From Deinococcales bacterium (GTDB taxonomy: Bacteria; Deinococcota; Deinococci; Deinococcales; Deinococcaceae): a DNA stretch of 7,516 nucleotides. Made by a program: the position numbers and the translations under genes. Each line of letters opens with the position of its first letter. Within the stretch, counting starts at the first letter, position 1. The stretch lies in the NCBI GenBank assembly GCA_025359705.1, contig JANYFS010000395.1, positions 1 through 7,516 of the forward strand, in the 5' to 3' direction. The notes below the pieces were generated by a model, which saw only the letters and a program-made list of their open reading frames with translations, had not been told where the DNA came from and ran no database searches. This document shows positions 1-5,907 of this stretch, in pieces.

Positions 1-10
1 CCTTACCCAT
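1..10 (-). CDS. Possible start of a divergent gene running off the left edge
   Basis: On the minus strand an ATG at 10-8 is followed by GGT AAG (Met-Gly-Lys). It is preceded by GAGG (19-16) and then AAAGA, which puts a good Shine-Dalgarno five bases from the start. The GAGG is the right half of the CTCGAG at 17-22 plus one extra G. Only three codons are visible, so nothing can be said about the product. The case rests on the ribosome binding site and on the divergent layout with the photolyase operon. Confidence 0.35.
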
Positions 11-172
11 TCTTTCCTCGAGTGTCTACCCGCTCATCTGCCCATCTCACCCCCTCGAGAGGTCGCTAATCACATACGTACGTTCGTTTTCCGTCATCCG
101 TTTTCCGTAGACGAATACGCTACGTTCGCATTTCCTACATAAATCCCCTCGAGGGCGAATTAGACTGCTTGA
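11..172. other. Intergenic region upstream of the photolyase operon
   Basis: No convincing gene lies here. It holds three CTCGAG copies (17, 54, 148) and a 10-base direct repeat CGTTTTCCGT at 85-94 and 99-108 with a 14-base period. The self-complementary ACGTACGT sits at 76-83. If the left-edge start is real, this is a divergent promoter region. A weak -10-like TACATAAAT at 136-144 has no matching -35, so I do not call a promoter. Confidence 0.5.
85..108. repeat. Direct repeat of CGTTTTCCGT upstream of photolyase gene
   Basis: Two perfect copies of CGTTTTCCGT (85-94 and 99-108) are separated by four bases. The location, about 65 bp before the first operon gene, would suit a regulator binding site, but no regulator is linked to it and it may be chance duplication. 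Confidence 0.4.
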
Positions 173-982
173 ATGTCCGATTCGCCCTCGAGTTTTTCCA
201 AAATCATTCCCAATAACATTCCCAATAACATTCCAGACGCAGATCTTGCCAAAGTGTTAGGAGCCTTGCTCGAGGGGTTGTATACCGGTGAAGCACGCTT
301 GCCACACCAGAAAGGTGGACGAATTGCGGCGCTCGAGGCGTTAAAAAACTACAATCCCAAGCACTACAGCACCCGAAATTATTTGGACGGCAATGTCTCG
401 AGGCTCTCTCCCTATTTGCGGCATGGCATGTTGGGAATTGTGGAAGTTGCCGACCATGCCCGTACCACAGGCGCAGGAAAAGACCGCGCCGAACTGCTGC
501 GCCAGCTCAGTTGGCGCGAGTTTTTTGCTCTGGCCCATGCCCAGTGGGGAGACCGTGTTTTAGAAAACCTCGAGGAACCCAAATACCGCGCACATTGGAC
601 AGAGCAAATGCCAGACGACCTCGAGGACGCAAACACGGACTTGCCTTGTGTGGACGCTTGGGTGAAGCGCCTGAAGCTCGAGGGGTGGCTACACAACCAC
701 GAACGGATGTGGTTTGCTGCCTACGTGGTGCATTTTCGCAAAGTGCATTGGAAAGCGGGCTACCGCATGTTTCGGGAGCATTTACTGGACGGCGACGTGG
801 CTTCCAACGCCCTGAGCTGGCAATGGGTGGCCTCGAGCTACAGTCAAAAACCGTACTTCATGAACAAGGAAAACATCGAACGCTATTCGCATGGTGCATG
901 GTGCCGCACCTGTACCGCCGTTTGTCCCTTTGATGCGTCTTACGAAACCCTCGAGCGCCGCCTTTTTGGGACACAACCATGA
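173..982 (+). CDS. Photolyase/cryptochrome FAD-binding domain, stand-alone
   Basis: This 269-aa protein is the C-terminal, FAD-binding half of a DNA photolyase/cryptochrome without the usual N-terminal alpha/beta domain. Visible hallmarks are SRLSPYLRHG (76-85), LSWREFF (112-118), GWLHNHERM (171-179) and LLDGDVASNALSWQW (204-218). By alignment from memory to E. coli photolyase, N212 matches FAD-contacting N378. W216, W193 and probably W142 match the electron-transfer tryptophans W382, W359 and W306. E. coli R342 is replaced by H176. The C-terminus carries C244, C247 and C251 (CxxCxxxCP), with a further C159. The start at 173 has only a distant GAGGG (151-155). A 12-base tandem repeat encodes IPNNIPNNIP near the N-terminus. 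The gene overlaps the next by ATGA, and that gene supplies the missing domain. Light-dependent DNA repair or signalling is inferred; the substrate is unknown. Confidence 0.88.
   Translation: MSDSPSSFSKIIPNNIPNNIPDADLAKVLGALLEGLYTGEARLPHQKGGRIAALEALKNYNPKHYSTRNYLDGNVSRLSPYLRHGMLGIVEVADHARTTGAGKDRAELLRQLSWREFFALAHAQWGDRVLENLEEPKYRAHWTEQMPDDLEDANTDLPCVDAWVKRLKLEGWLHNHERMWFAAYVVHFRKVHWKAGYRMFREHLLDGDVASNALSWQWVASSYSQKPYFMNKENIERYSHGAWCRTCTAVCPFDASYETLERRLFGTQP
206..229 (+). repeat. 12-bp tandem repeat inside the FAD-domain gene
   Basis: ATTCCCAATAAC occurs twice in tandem (206-217, 218-229), followed by a partial third unit (ATTCC). It is in frame and encodes Ile-Pro-Asn-Asn repeated, ahead of the conserved domain. 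It is probably a tolerated slippage duplication in a flexible N-terminal tail. Confidence 0.8.
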
Positions 983-1455
983 GTGTTAAAACCCCCAAAA
1001 CTTTGGTGTGGATTCACGGCGATTCAATCTCGATCACCGATCCCGCCCTCGAGCAGCACCCCGATTCACCCGCGCTCTTCGTATTTGACCGCCCCTTTCT
1101 AGAAAAAGTTCCCGTGGCTTTTCCACGCTTGGCCTTCATGTACCAAGGTGTGCGCGACATTGCCGCCGCCAGAACCGCTCCCCTCGAGATTCGTTTGGGC
1201 GATGCCCTGACCGAGCTTTACAGCGCTGCCAAAGCTCAAAATGCCAGTCAAATTGCGGTCAGCATTACCACCTCGAGCCGTTTTGCTGCGATTTGTACCG
1301 CCCTTGAGCGGGAATTTGAGGTGCTGTATTACCAAAGAGATCGCCTGACCAGCTATGACGGCAAGATCAAGCGTTTTTTTGGTTTCTGGAAAGTCGTGGA
1401 AGCCGAAGTGATGCAAGGTGAGGGTTTATTCTCGAGCAAACACAAACACCGCTAA
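979..1455 (+). CDS. Photolyase N-terminal alpha/beta domain, stand-alone
   Basis: This 158-aa protein resembles the N-terminal Rossmann-like, antenna-binding domain of photolyases. It opens with KTLVWIHGDSISITDPAL (6-23), where the family normally has LVWFRRDLRLxDNPAL. VFD follows at 34-36, then a FPRLAFMYQGVRDI stretch (about 48-61) and a later beta-alpha pattern (ALTELYSAAKAQNASQIAVS). It ends in a basic tail (KHKHR). It starts inside the stop of the FAD-domain gene (ATGA, 979-982), so the two are probably translationally coupled. GGGA at 968-971 could serve as ribosome binding site. Together the two proteins total 427 aa, close to a normal single-chain photolyase, but with the domains encoded in reverse order. 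That they form one enzyme is inferred. The domain match is weaker than for the FAD half. Confidence 0.7.
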   Translation: MSVKTPKTLVWIHGDSISITDPALEQHPDSPALFVFDRPFLEKVPVAFPRLAFMYQGVRDIAAARTAPLEIRLGDALTELYSAAKAQNASQIAVSITTSSRFAAICTALEREFEVLYYQRDRLTSYDGKIKRFFGFWKVVEAEVMQGEGLFSSKHKHR

Positions 1456-1461
1456 TCGCTC

Positions 1462-1467
1462 GAGGGA
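1462..1467 (+). promoter_or_regulatory. Shine-Dalgarno overlapping CTCGAG, sets DUF2256 start
   Basis: GAGGGA at 1462-1467 lies four bases before the ATG at 1472, and its GAG is the right half of the CTCGAG at 1459-1464. It favours the 1472 start over an in-frame ATG at 1418 inside the preceding gene. Confidence 0.6.
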
Positions 1468-1471
1468 TATA

Positions 1472-1630
1472 ATGAAAACCAAATCCAACAAAACCATCAA
1501 GCCCAGCCAAAGAGAAAGCAAAATTTGCCCAACCTGCCAGCGCCCTTTTAGCTGGCGCAAAAAATGGGAACGGGATTGGGCTACGGTAATCTATTGCTCC
1601 GAACGGTGTAGGCGTGAACGTAAGATTTGA
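1472..1630 (+). CDS. DUF2256 family protein (zinc-ribbon-like)
   Basis: A 52-aa basic protein with the full DUF2256 signature: C19-P-T-C22, then RPFSWRKKWERDW (24-36) and YCSERCRRER (41-50, C42 and C46). The CxxC...CxxxC arrangement suggests a bound metal, probably zinc. Biochemical function is unknown. From memory, DUF2256 genes are often found near photolyase/cryptochrome genes, and here the gene follows the split photolyase by 16 bp on the same strand. That suggests a role in the same light or DNA-repair process, possibly binding DNA or the photolyase halves (inference). The start at 1472 has a good Shine-Dalgarno; starting at 1418 would add 18 unconserved residues overlapping the upstream gene. 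It contains no internal CTCGAG. Confidence 0.88.
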   Translation: MKTKSNKTIKPSQRESKICPTCQRPFSWRKKWERDWATVIYCSERCRRERKI

Positions 1631-1701
1631 ATTTTGATTGTTACCCTCGAGGCTTCAAAACATTTAAACCAATTACTCGAGAAAGATTTCAAAAACGCAA
1701 C

Positions 1702-1731
1702 AAAAAAAGCTCGAGCAATCAACGCTCGAGC
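1702..1731 (-). terminator. Intrinsic terminator built from two CTCGAG palindromes
   Basis: Read on the minus strand, GCTCGAGC (1731-1724), a seven-base loop (1723-1717) and GCTCGAGC (1716-1709) form a perfect 8-bp GC-rich stem. It is followed directly by seven Ts (1708-1702). It lies about 30 bp beyond the stop of the minus-strand 135-aa gene, where a Rho-independent terminator belongs. On the plus strand the stem is not followed by T residues, so it should be one-directional. Confidence 0.82.
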
Positions 1732-1760
1732 CAAAAATACATTCAAATTAAACATTCAAA

Positions 1761-2168
1761 TCAAAAACGGGTCAAATAAATATTGGCATCACTGTAATTG
1801 GAACTCGCCAAAATAGTGTTGGCCCCATAATCCTCTGGATCATTCATCAACCTCGAGAAGTCGTAGGTCATGATCACGCATTCGCGCCATTCTGTCACAC
1901 CCCGCTCGAGCAGAAGTTCAGTTATTTCCCGCAGCGCTTGGAGGCCCACCAAGCCATAACGTGGCCCAAAAGCTTCTCGAGATAGTACCAATTCGTTTTC
2001 AAACTTCAGCAAAAGCGCATAACGCGCTTCCAAACGGTGGCCTTGGCAATCGGTGATGAAAATCGCGGTGGTGTGCGCGTTGGCCCGCTCGAGGGAGGGC
2101 TTGAGTGCGGCAAAAGTCTCGAGGGGGGCGGCGGCAAGACCCAAAGCATCGGTTAGGGTGAAGAACAT
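1761..2168 (-). CDS. Unknown protein, 135 aa, second gene of ABC-transporter operon
   Basis: I do not recognise this family. The 135-aa protein has no evident membrane segment or signal peptide. It looks like a mixed alpha/beta cytoplasmic protein: a helix-prone N-terminus (LGLAAAPLETFAALKPSLER), a strand-rich middle (TTAIFITDCQGHRLEARYALLLKF), a further helix (LQALREITELLLERG) and a strand (RECVIMTYDF). The Leu- and Glu-rich composition is partly caused by CTC-GAG copies. It starts 20 bp after the ABC gene stop and is followed by a strong terminator, so it is the last gene of that operon. GGGAG lies only one base from the ATG, closer than usual, so the start is not certain. A role tied to the exporter is possible only by position. 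Confidence 0.7.
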   Translation of the reverse strand: MFFTLTDALGLAAAPLETFAALKPSLERANAHTTAIFITDCQGHRLEARYALLLKFENELVLSREAFGPRYGLVGLQALREITELLLERGVTEWRECVIMTYDFSRLMNDPEDYGANTILASSNYSDANIYLTRF

Positions 2169-2188
2169 GCTCCCAGTCTAAGCCCTGT

Positions 2189-3955
2189 TTAGGCCAAAAC
2201 CCCCACTTTCTTGCGTTCGCCAATTTGCTGCCGCCACATGGCGTAGTACAACCCCTTCTCGAGCAAGAGTTCACTATGCGAACCCATTTCCACCACTTCC
2301 CCCCGCTCGAGGACATAAATGCGGTCTGCGTGCATGATGGTGGACAGCCTGTGGGCAATCAAAACCGTGATTTGATTTTGCGCCGAAGACACTTCTTTGA
2401 TGGTGTCGGTGATCTCTTCTTCGGTCAGCGAATCCAGTGCCGAAGTTGCCTCGTCGAAGATCAGGATATTGGGTTGGCGCAACAAAGCCCTTGCAATCGA
2501 AATCCGTTGTTTCTCTCCGCCAGACAGCTTTAGGCCGCCTTCGCCAATGGTCGTCTCGAGTCCATTGCTGGCCTTCGCCAAGAGTTTTTGGCAGGCTGCT
2601 TGCTCGAGGGTTTTGGTCAGCAGTTCGTCGCTGGCCTTGGGGTTGACAAACAGCAGATTTTCTTTGATGGTTCCCGAAAAAAGCTGGGTATCTTGGGTCA
2701 CAAAACCAATCTGCTCGCGCAACTGCTCGAAGTCGATTTGGCTTTCATCGATGCCGTTGTACAACACACGGCCCGTTTGAGGGCGGTACAGGCCCACCAG
2801 CAGCTTCATCAGGGTGCTTTTGCCCGATCCCGATGGCCCTACAAAAGCGATGGTTTCGCCACGGCTGACCTCGAAACTGATGTTTTCGATGGCGTTATGC
2901 TGGGCGCTTTGGTGCTTAAAGGCCACATTTTCAAAACGCAAATGCTGCACCGCGCCCAAGTCTTGCGGTTTTTCGGGCTGGGCTTCAGGCGCTTTGCTCA
3001 TCAGGTTATTGAAGTTGTTCAGCGAGGCTTCGGCTTCGCGGTAGGCCAGCAAAATATTGCCGACTTCTTGCAGTGGGCCAAAGATAAAGAAGGAAAAAAC
3101 CTGCATGGTCACAAGTTGATCGGCGGGCATGGTTTTACCGAAAATCAGCCACAGCAAAATAAACAAAATCACTTGGCGCAAGGTATTGACCAAAGTTCCT
3201 TGCAAAAAGCCAATACTGCGAATCTGCTTGACCTTTTCCAGCTCGAGGCCCAAGATTTTAAAGGTATTTTTGTTGAGTCGGGTGATTTCTTGTTTGGTCA
3301 AGCCCAGACTTTTAATCAGCTCGATGTTTCGCAAGGATTCAGTGGTGGAACCCGCCAAAGCGGTGGTTTGGCCTACGATCACTTTTTGAATAATCTTGAT
3401 CCTTTGGCTAAGCAAATTCGTAACCCAGACCAAAAAAGCAATCCCCAGCACATAAACAATCGGAACCGACCAATGGATATAGATGCTGGCATAGATAAAC
3501 ACAAATACAATGCCCACCACAATGCCAAACAAAATATTGGTGGCAAAGTTGAGCAGCTTTTCCACATCGGCCCGCACTTTGGTCAAAATGGAGAGGGTTT
3601 CGCCGCTGCGTTGATCTTCAAACTCTTGGTAGGGCAGTTTCATAGCATGTTGCAGGCCATCAGTAAAAACTTTGGCCCCGAACTTTTGCACAATCACATT
3701 CAGAAAGTAATCCTGAAAGCTTTTAGCAATGCGGCTGACCATCGCTACCCCAATCGAGGCAAACAGCAACTTAAGCACAATGGGCAAAAATTCTTCCCAA
3801 GTGTAGGGGTTGGCTTGGTGATCAAAGCCGACCTTGACCAATTTTCCCAAAATGATCGGGTCTAGGAGCGAGAAACCGGTATTGATCGCCGCCAGCAGTA
3901 GGGTTATGGCGATTAAATTTCGGTAGGGTTGTAGGTACTGGATGAGTAATTTCAC
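2189..3955 (-). CDS. ABC exporter half-transporter, membrane domain fused to ATPase
   Basis: This 588-aa protein has the classic order of a type-I ABC exporter. An N-terminal membrane domain with hydrophobic spans (about 13-38, 58-75, 140-178, 255-275 and 283-305) is followed by a nucleotide-binding domain from about 338. Walker A is GPSGSGKST (373-381), the Q-loop is Q421, the signature is LSGGE (478-482), Walker B is ILIFDEA (497-503), the D-loop is SALD (505-508) and the switch histidine is H535. All catalytic elements are intact. It would act as a dimer in the inner membrane; the substrate (drug, lipid or peptide) cannot be read from the sequence. The start is GTG, with the likely ribosome binding site before a mini-ORF. 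It is followed by the 135-aa gene and is divergent from a MocR regulator. The first ~700 bp of the gene lack CTCGAG. Confidence 0.93.
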   Translation of the reverse strand: MKLLIQYLQPYRNLIAITLLLAAINTGFSLLDPIILGKLVKVGFDHQANPYTWEEFLPIVLKLLFASIGVAMVSRIAKSFQDYFLNVIVQKFGAKVFTDGLQHAMKLPYQEFEDQRSGETLSILTKVRADVEKLLNFATNILFGIVVGIVFVFIYASIYIHWSVPIVYVLGIAFLVWVTNLLSQRIKIIQKVIVGQTTALAGSTTESLRNIELIKSLGLTKQEITRLNKNTFKILGLELEKVKQIRSIGFLQGTLVNTLRQVILFILLWLIFGKTMPADQLVTMQVFSFFIFGPLQEVGNILLAYREAEASLNNFNNLMSKAPEAQPEKPQDLGAVQHLRFENVAFKHQSAQHNAIENISFEVSRGETIAFVGPSGSGKSTLMKLLVGLYRPQTGRVLYNGIDESQIDFEQLREQIGFVTQDTQLFSGTIKENLLFVNPKASDELLTKTLEQAACQKLLAKASNGLETTIGEGGLKLSGGEKQRISIARALLRQPNILIFDEATSALDSLTEEEITDTIKEVSSAQNQITVLIAHRLSTIMHADRIYVLERGEVVEMGSHSELLLEKGLYYAMWRQQIGERKKVGVLA

Positions 3956-3963
3956 AAGGTCAT
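3952..3963 (-). CDS. Possible three-codon leader mini-cistron before the ABC gene
   Basis: On the minus strand GAGAGG (3976-3971) is followed after seven bases by ATG ACC TTG TGA. The TGA overlaps the GTG start of the transporter (GTGA, 3955-3952). The transporter GTG itself is 15 bases from that Shine-Dalgarno, which is long. Ribosomes may therefore initiate on the mini-ORF, stop, and restart at GTG. This may be coincidence. Confidence 0.3.
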   Translation of the reverse strand: MTL

Positions 3964-4089
3964 TGTGAACCTCTCATCCTCGAGTGTATGTGGAACACAG
4001 CACTTTAGCAAAACATGACAAAAGCCTGCCAAAAAACATGACTCGAGCGCCCACAAATTTGCTAAAGTGGATGCAGCAAAGGCATCCAA
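3956..4089. promoter_or_regulatory. Divergent promoter/operator region between ABC operon and MocR gene
   Basis: This 134-bp gap separates the divergent GTG (3955) and ATG (4090) starts. It contains a perfect 12-base inverted repeat, CACTTTAGCAAA at 4001-4012 and TTTGCTAAAGTG at 4058-4069, so each gene has the same TTTGCTAAAGTG box pointing towards it. Between the arms lies a 10-base direct repeat AAAACATGAC (4010-4019, 4033-4042). MocR regulators are known to bind repeated sites in divergent promoters, so this is a good candidate operator for both autoregulation and control of the transporter. The TAAAGT in the boxes could double as -10 elements, but no good -35 is visible. Two CTCGAG copies (3979, 4042) also lie here. 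Confidence 0.6.
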
Positions 4090-5607
4090 ATGACCCAAAA
4101 CCCCAAACCACTTCGCCCCAGAGCCACCCCGCAATTGGAATTCCCCCTCGAGCTACACAGGTTAGAGAACCCCTCGAGGTCGGGGCCGCTGCATAACCAA
4201 CTGGGTGAACAACTGCGCCAGTCGATCCTTAGTGGCAAACTTGCTGCGGGAACGGTGTTGCCCTCGAGCCGATCTTTGGCCCACAGTTTGGGGATCAGCC
4301 GCAATGGGGTGGTGTTGGCCTTTGAAGAATTGATTGCCGAGGGGTATTTGGTGGGCAAACGCGGCTCGAGTACCCGTGTGTCCAGCGAGGCATTTCACCC
4401 TGTCTCGAGTCCTGCGCCTGTGCAACCTGACCGCTCGAGGCGCTGGCTTGCCAAACCCATGCCCCCGCGCTTTGCTGACCCCGACGCAGGAGAATTCACC
4501 CTCGAGTTCCGTTTGGGCCGCCCCGACCCGTGGGGGGTTTCGCTCGAGGATTGGCGCAAAATCTGGCGCAGCGTGCTGCGAACCCCACCCGCCAACGATT
4601 ACCTAGATCCGCAAGGGTATTTGCCGCTGCGCGAGGCACTTTCGCAGTATTTGGGCCGCTCGAGGGGGGTTTCTTGCCTGCCCGAGCAAATGGTGATCAC
4701 TTCGGGGTCGATCCAATCGCTGGATTTATTGGCACGGGCAGTCCTCAAACCAGGTGATCCGGTTGCCATCGAAGAGCCGTGTTACCGCACCGCGCGGGGT
4801 GTCCTCGAGACATTGGGGGCCAAGCTGATTCCAATTTCGGTAGACGAAGACGGCCTACGGGTGGATTTGCTGCCCACAGGTGAAAACGCGCCCTTGATGC
4901 TGTACTGCACCCCTTCGCACCAATATCCTTTGGGCAGCCGCCTATCCATGCCGCGCCGCGCCGCTATGCTCGAGTGGGCCGGTCAGCACGATGTACTGAT
5001 CCTCGAGGACGATTACGACAGCGAATATCGCTACAATGCCGCGCCCTTGCCCGCACTAGCGGGGCTTTCTCGGCTCGAGCAGGTGGCCTATTTGGGAACC
5101 TTTTCCAAAGTGCTTTCGCCCGCCTTGCGTTTGGGCTATCTGGTGCTTCCGCCCGCTTTGCTCGAGCCAATTTTGCGACAAAAGCGCATTGTGGATTTTC
5201 ATTCCAACCAGCCCACCCAGCAGGCCATGTGTGAATTTGTCACTTCGGGAATGCTGGAGAAGCACATCTGGCGGATGCGCCGTGTGTATGCCCACAAGCG
5301 GGAAATCCTGCGCGAAATGCTGCGGCCCCTGCTGCCCTGGGCCAAATTGGGCGGCCTCGAGGCGGGGTTACATGCCCATTTGGATTTACACCCCAGTTTG
5401 TCCGCCCAAAAAGTACAGCACATGCTGGCTCAGCGCGGGATTGGGGTACGGATCATGGACTCGAGCTACTACATTTCAAATACTGTGCCGCGCAACGCGG
5501 TCTTATTGGGTTATGGTGGCCTCGAGCTGGCGGATTTACGCCGTGGAATTGGGGTGCTGCTCGAGGTTTTGGAGGGGATGTTGCAAGAATCTGGCTCGAG
5601 AATTTAA
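4090..5607 (+). CDS. MocR-family regulator (GntR wHTH fused to aminotransferase-like domain)
   Basis: This 505-aa protein has the usual MocR/PdxR length and architecture. A GntR-type winged helix lies at about 33-95 (PLHNQLGEQLRQSILSGKL, LPSSRSLAHSLGISRNGVV). After a linker comes a fold-type I PLP aminotransferase domain (about 138-500). PLP-site features are present: CTPSHQYPLG (273-282), LEDDYDSEYRY (305-315) and GTFSKVLSPALRLGY (336-350), with K340 as the expected Schiff-base lysine and R347 close by. These proteins generally sense an amine or amino-acid ligand through PLP and regulate transcription rather than catalyse transamination. AAAGG at 4078-4082 lies seven bases before the ATG. 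Its probable target is the divergent ABC exporter operon (inference), rather than pyridoxal synthesis, since no pdx genes are visible. It carries 18 CTCGAG copies, among the densest stretches in the window. Confidence 0.93.
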   Translation: MTQNPKPLRPRATPQLEFPLELHRLENPSRSGPLHNQLGEQLRQSILSGKLAAGTVLPSSRSLAHSLGISRNGVVLAFEELIAEGYLVGKRGSSTRVSSEAFHPVSSPAPVQPDRSRRWLAKPMPPRFADPDAGEFTLEFRLGRPDPWGVSLEDWRKIWRSVLRTPPANDYLDPQGYLPLREALSQYLGRSRGVSCLPEQMVITSGSIQSLDLLARAVLKPGDPVAIEEPCYRTARGVLETLGAKLIPISVDEDGLRVDLLPTGENAPLMLYCTPSHQYPLGSRLSMPRRAAMLEWAGQHDVLILEDDYDSEYRYNAAPLPALAGLSRLEQVAYLGTFSKVLSPALRLGYLVLPPALLEPILRQKRIVDFHSNQPTQQAMCEFVTSGMLEKHIWRMRRVYAHKREILREMLRPLLPWAKLGGLEAGLHAHLDLHPSLSAQKVQHMLAQRGIGVRIMDSSYYISNTVPRNAVLLGYGGLELADLRRGIGVLLEVLEGMLQESGSRI

Positions 5608-5630
5608 TTTTTGAATCTGAAACGTATGCT

Positions 5631-5666
5631 AAAATGGATGACAGAAAGGATGACGAAAAGGATGAT
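5631..5666 (+). repeat. Three imperfect 12-bp repeats ahead of the antitoxin
   Basis: Units AAAATGGATGAC (5631-5642), AGAAAGGATGAC (5643-5654) and GAAAAGGATGAT (5655-5666) are in tandem. Each has a purine-rich Shine-Dalgarno-like core running into an ATG, and all ATGs are in frame with the antitoxin. They may be an operator for toxin-antitoxin autoregulation, a series of alternative starts, or both. Confidence 0.6.
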
Positions 5667-5673
5667 AGGTGAG

Positions 5674-5907
5674 ATGATGCAAACCGAAAAAATCAAATTT
5701 ACTGCTTCAGTGGCCCTTCCCTTGGGTCGTTTCCTCGAGCGGTATCAAAAAGACCATAACCTGCCAACCCGTTCCGAAGCGCTCGAGCAAGCCATAAAAC
5801 TTTTGCGTGATCGTGAACTCGAGCGGGAATATGCCGAAAGTGCGCTCGAGGACGATGCTATTTGGGACAATGCTCTTGCAGACGGTTTAGACCATGCAAC
5901 GTGGTGA
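5674..5907 (+). CDS. Ribbon-helix-helix antitoxin of a MazF module
   Basis: A 77-aa protein with an RHH DNA-binding pattern: beta strand IKFTASVA (7-14), helix LGRFLERYQKDH (17-28) and helix TRSEALEQAIKLLRDRELE (32-50). An acidic C-terminal tail (51-77, with W64 and the final W77) is the expected toxin-binding part. It should dimerise, bind its own promoter and neutralise the downstream toxin. It overlaps the MazF gene by 14 bp, typical of such pairs. The start is uncertain: in-frame ATGs occur at 5626, 5638, 5650, 5662, 5674 and 5677, plus a TTG at 5611. I prefer 5674/5677 because the residues before them are low-complexity (MTERMTKRM) and lie in a tandem repeat. AGGTGAG at 5667-5673 would suit 5677. 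It carries four CTCGAG copies, all Leu-Glu. Confidence 0.82.
   Translation: MMQTEKIKFTASVALPLGRFLERYQKDHNLPTRSEALEQAIKLLRDRELEREYAESALEDDAIWDNALADGLDHATW

Noticed and set aside
1..142. Plus-strand frame open from the left edge to a stop near 142
   Set aside because: No start in view and a low-complexity, proline-rich translation; more likely non-coding divergent DNA.
1418..1471. Longer N-terminus for the DUF2256 protein
   Set aside because: It would overlap the preceding gene by 38 bp and add unconserved residues; the ATG at 1472 has the better ribosome binding site.
1634..1816. 60-codon plus-strand frame in the convergent gap
   Set aside because: TTG start without Shine-Dalgarno, Lys/Asn-rich translation reflecting A-rich DNA, and it runs through the minus-strand terminator and into the neighbouring gene.
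2588..3865. Long plus-strand open frame (425 codons) opposite the ABC transporter
   Set aside because: It is antisense to an intact gene with all ABC motifs; its translation is rich in Gln, His and Phe without recognisable domains and it has no ribosome binding site.
3952..4134. 60-codon minus-strand frame across the divergent gap
   Set aside because: It runs over the start of the MocR gene and the operator repeats, and its sequence looks like no family; only its last three codons after ATG 3963 are of interest.
5608..5630. Promoter for the toxin-antitoxin operon (TATGCT at 5625-5630)
   Set aside because: No -35 at proper spacing; too weak to annotate.
17..5850. CRISPR array or mobile repeat as explanation of the repeated word
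   Set aside because: The unit is only six bases, spacing is irregular, copies lie inside conserved codons, and flanking bases are not shared, so it is neither CRISPR nor a transposed element.
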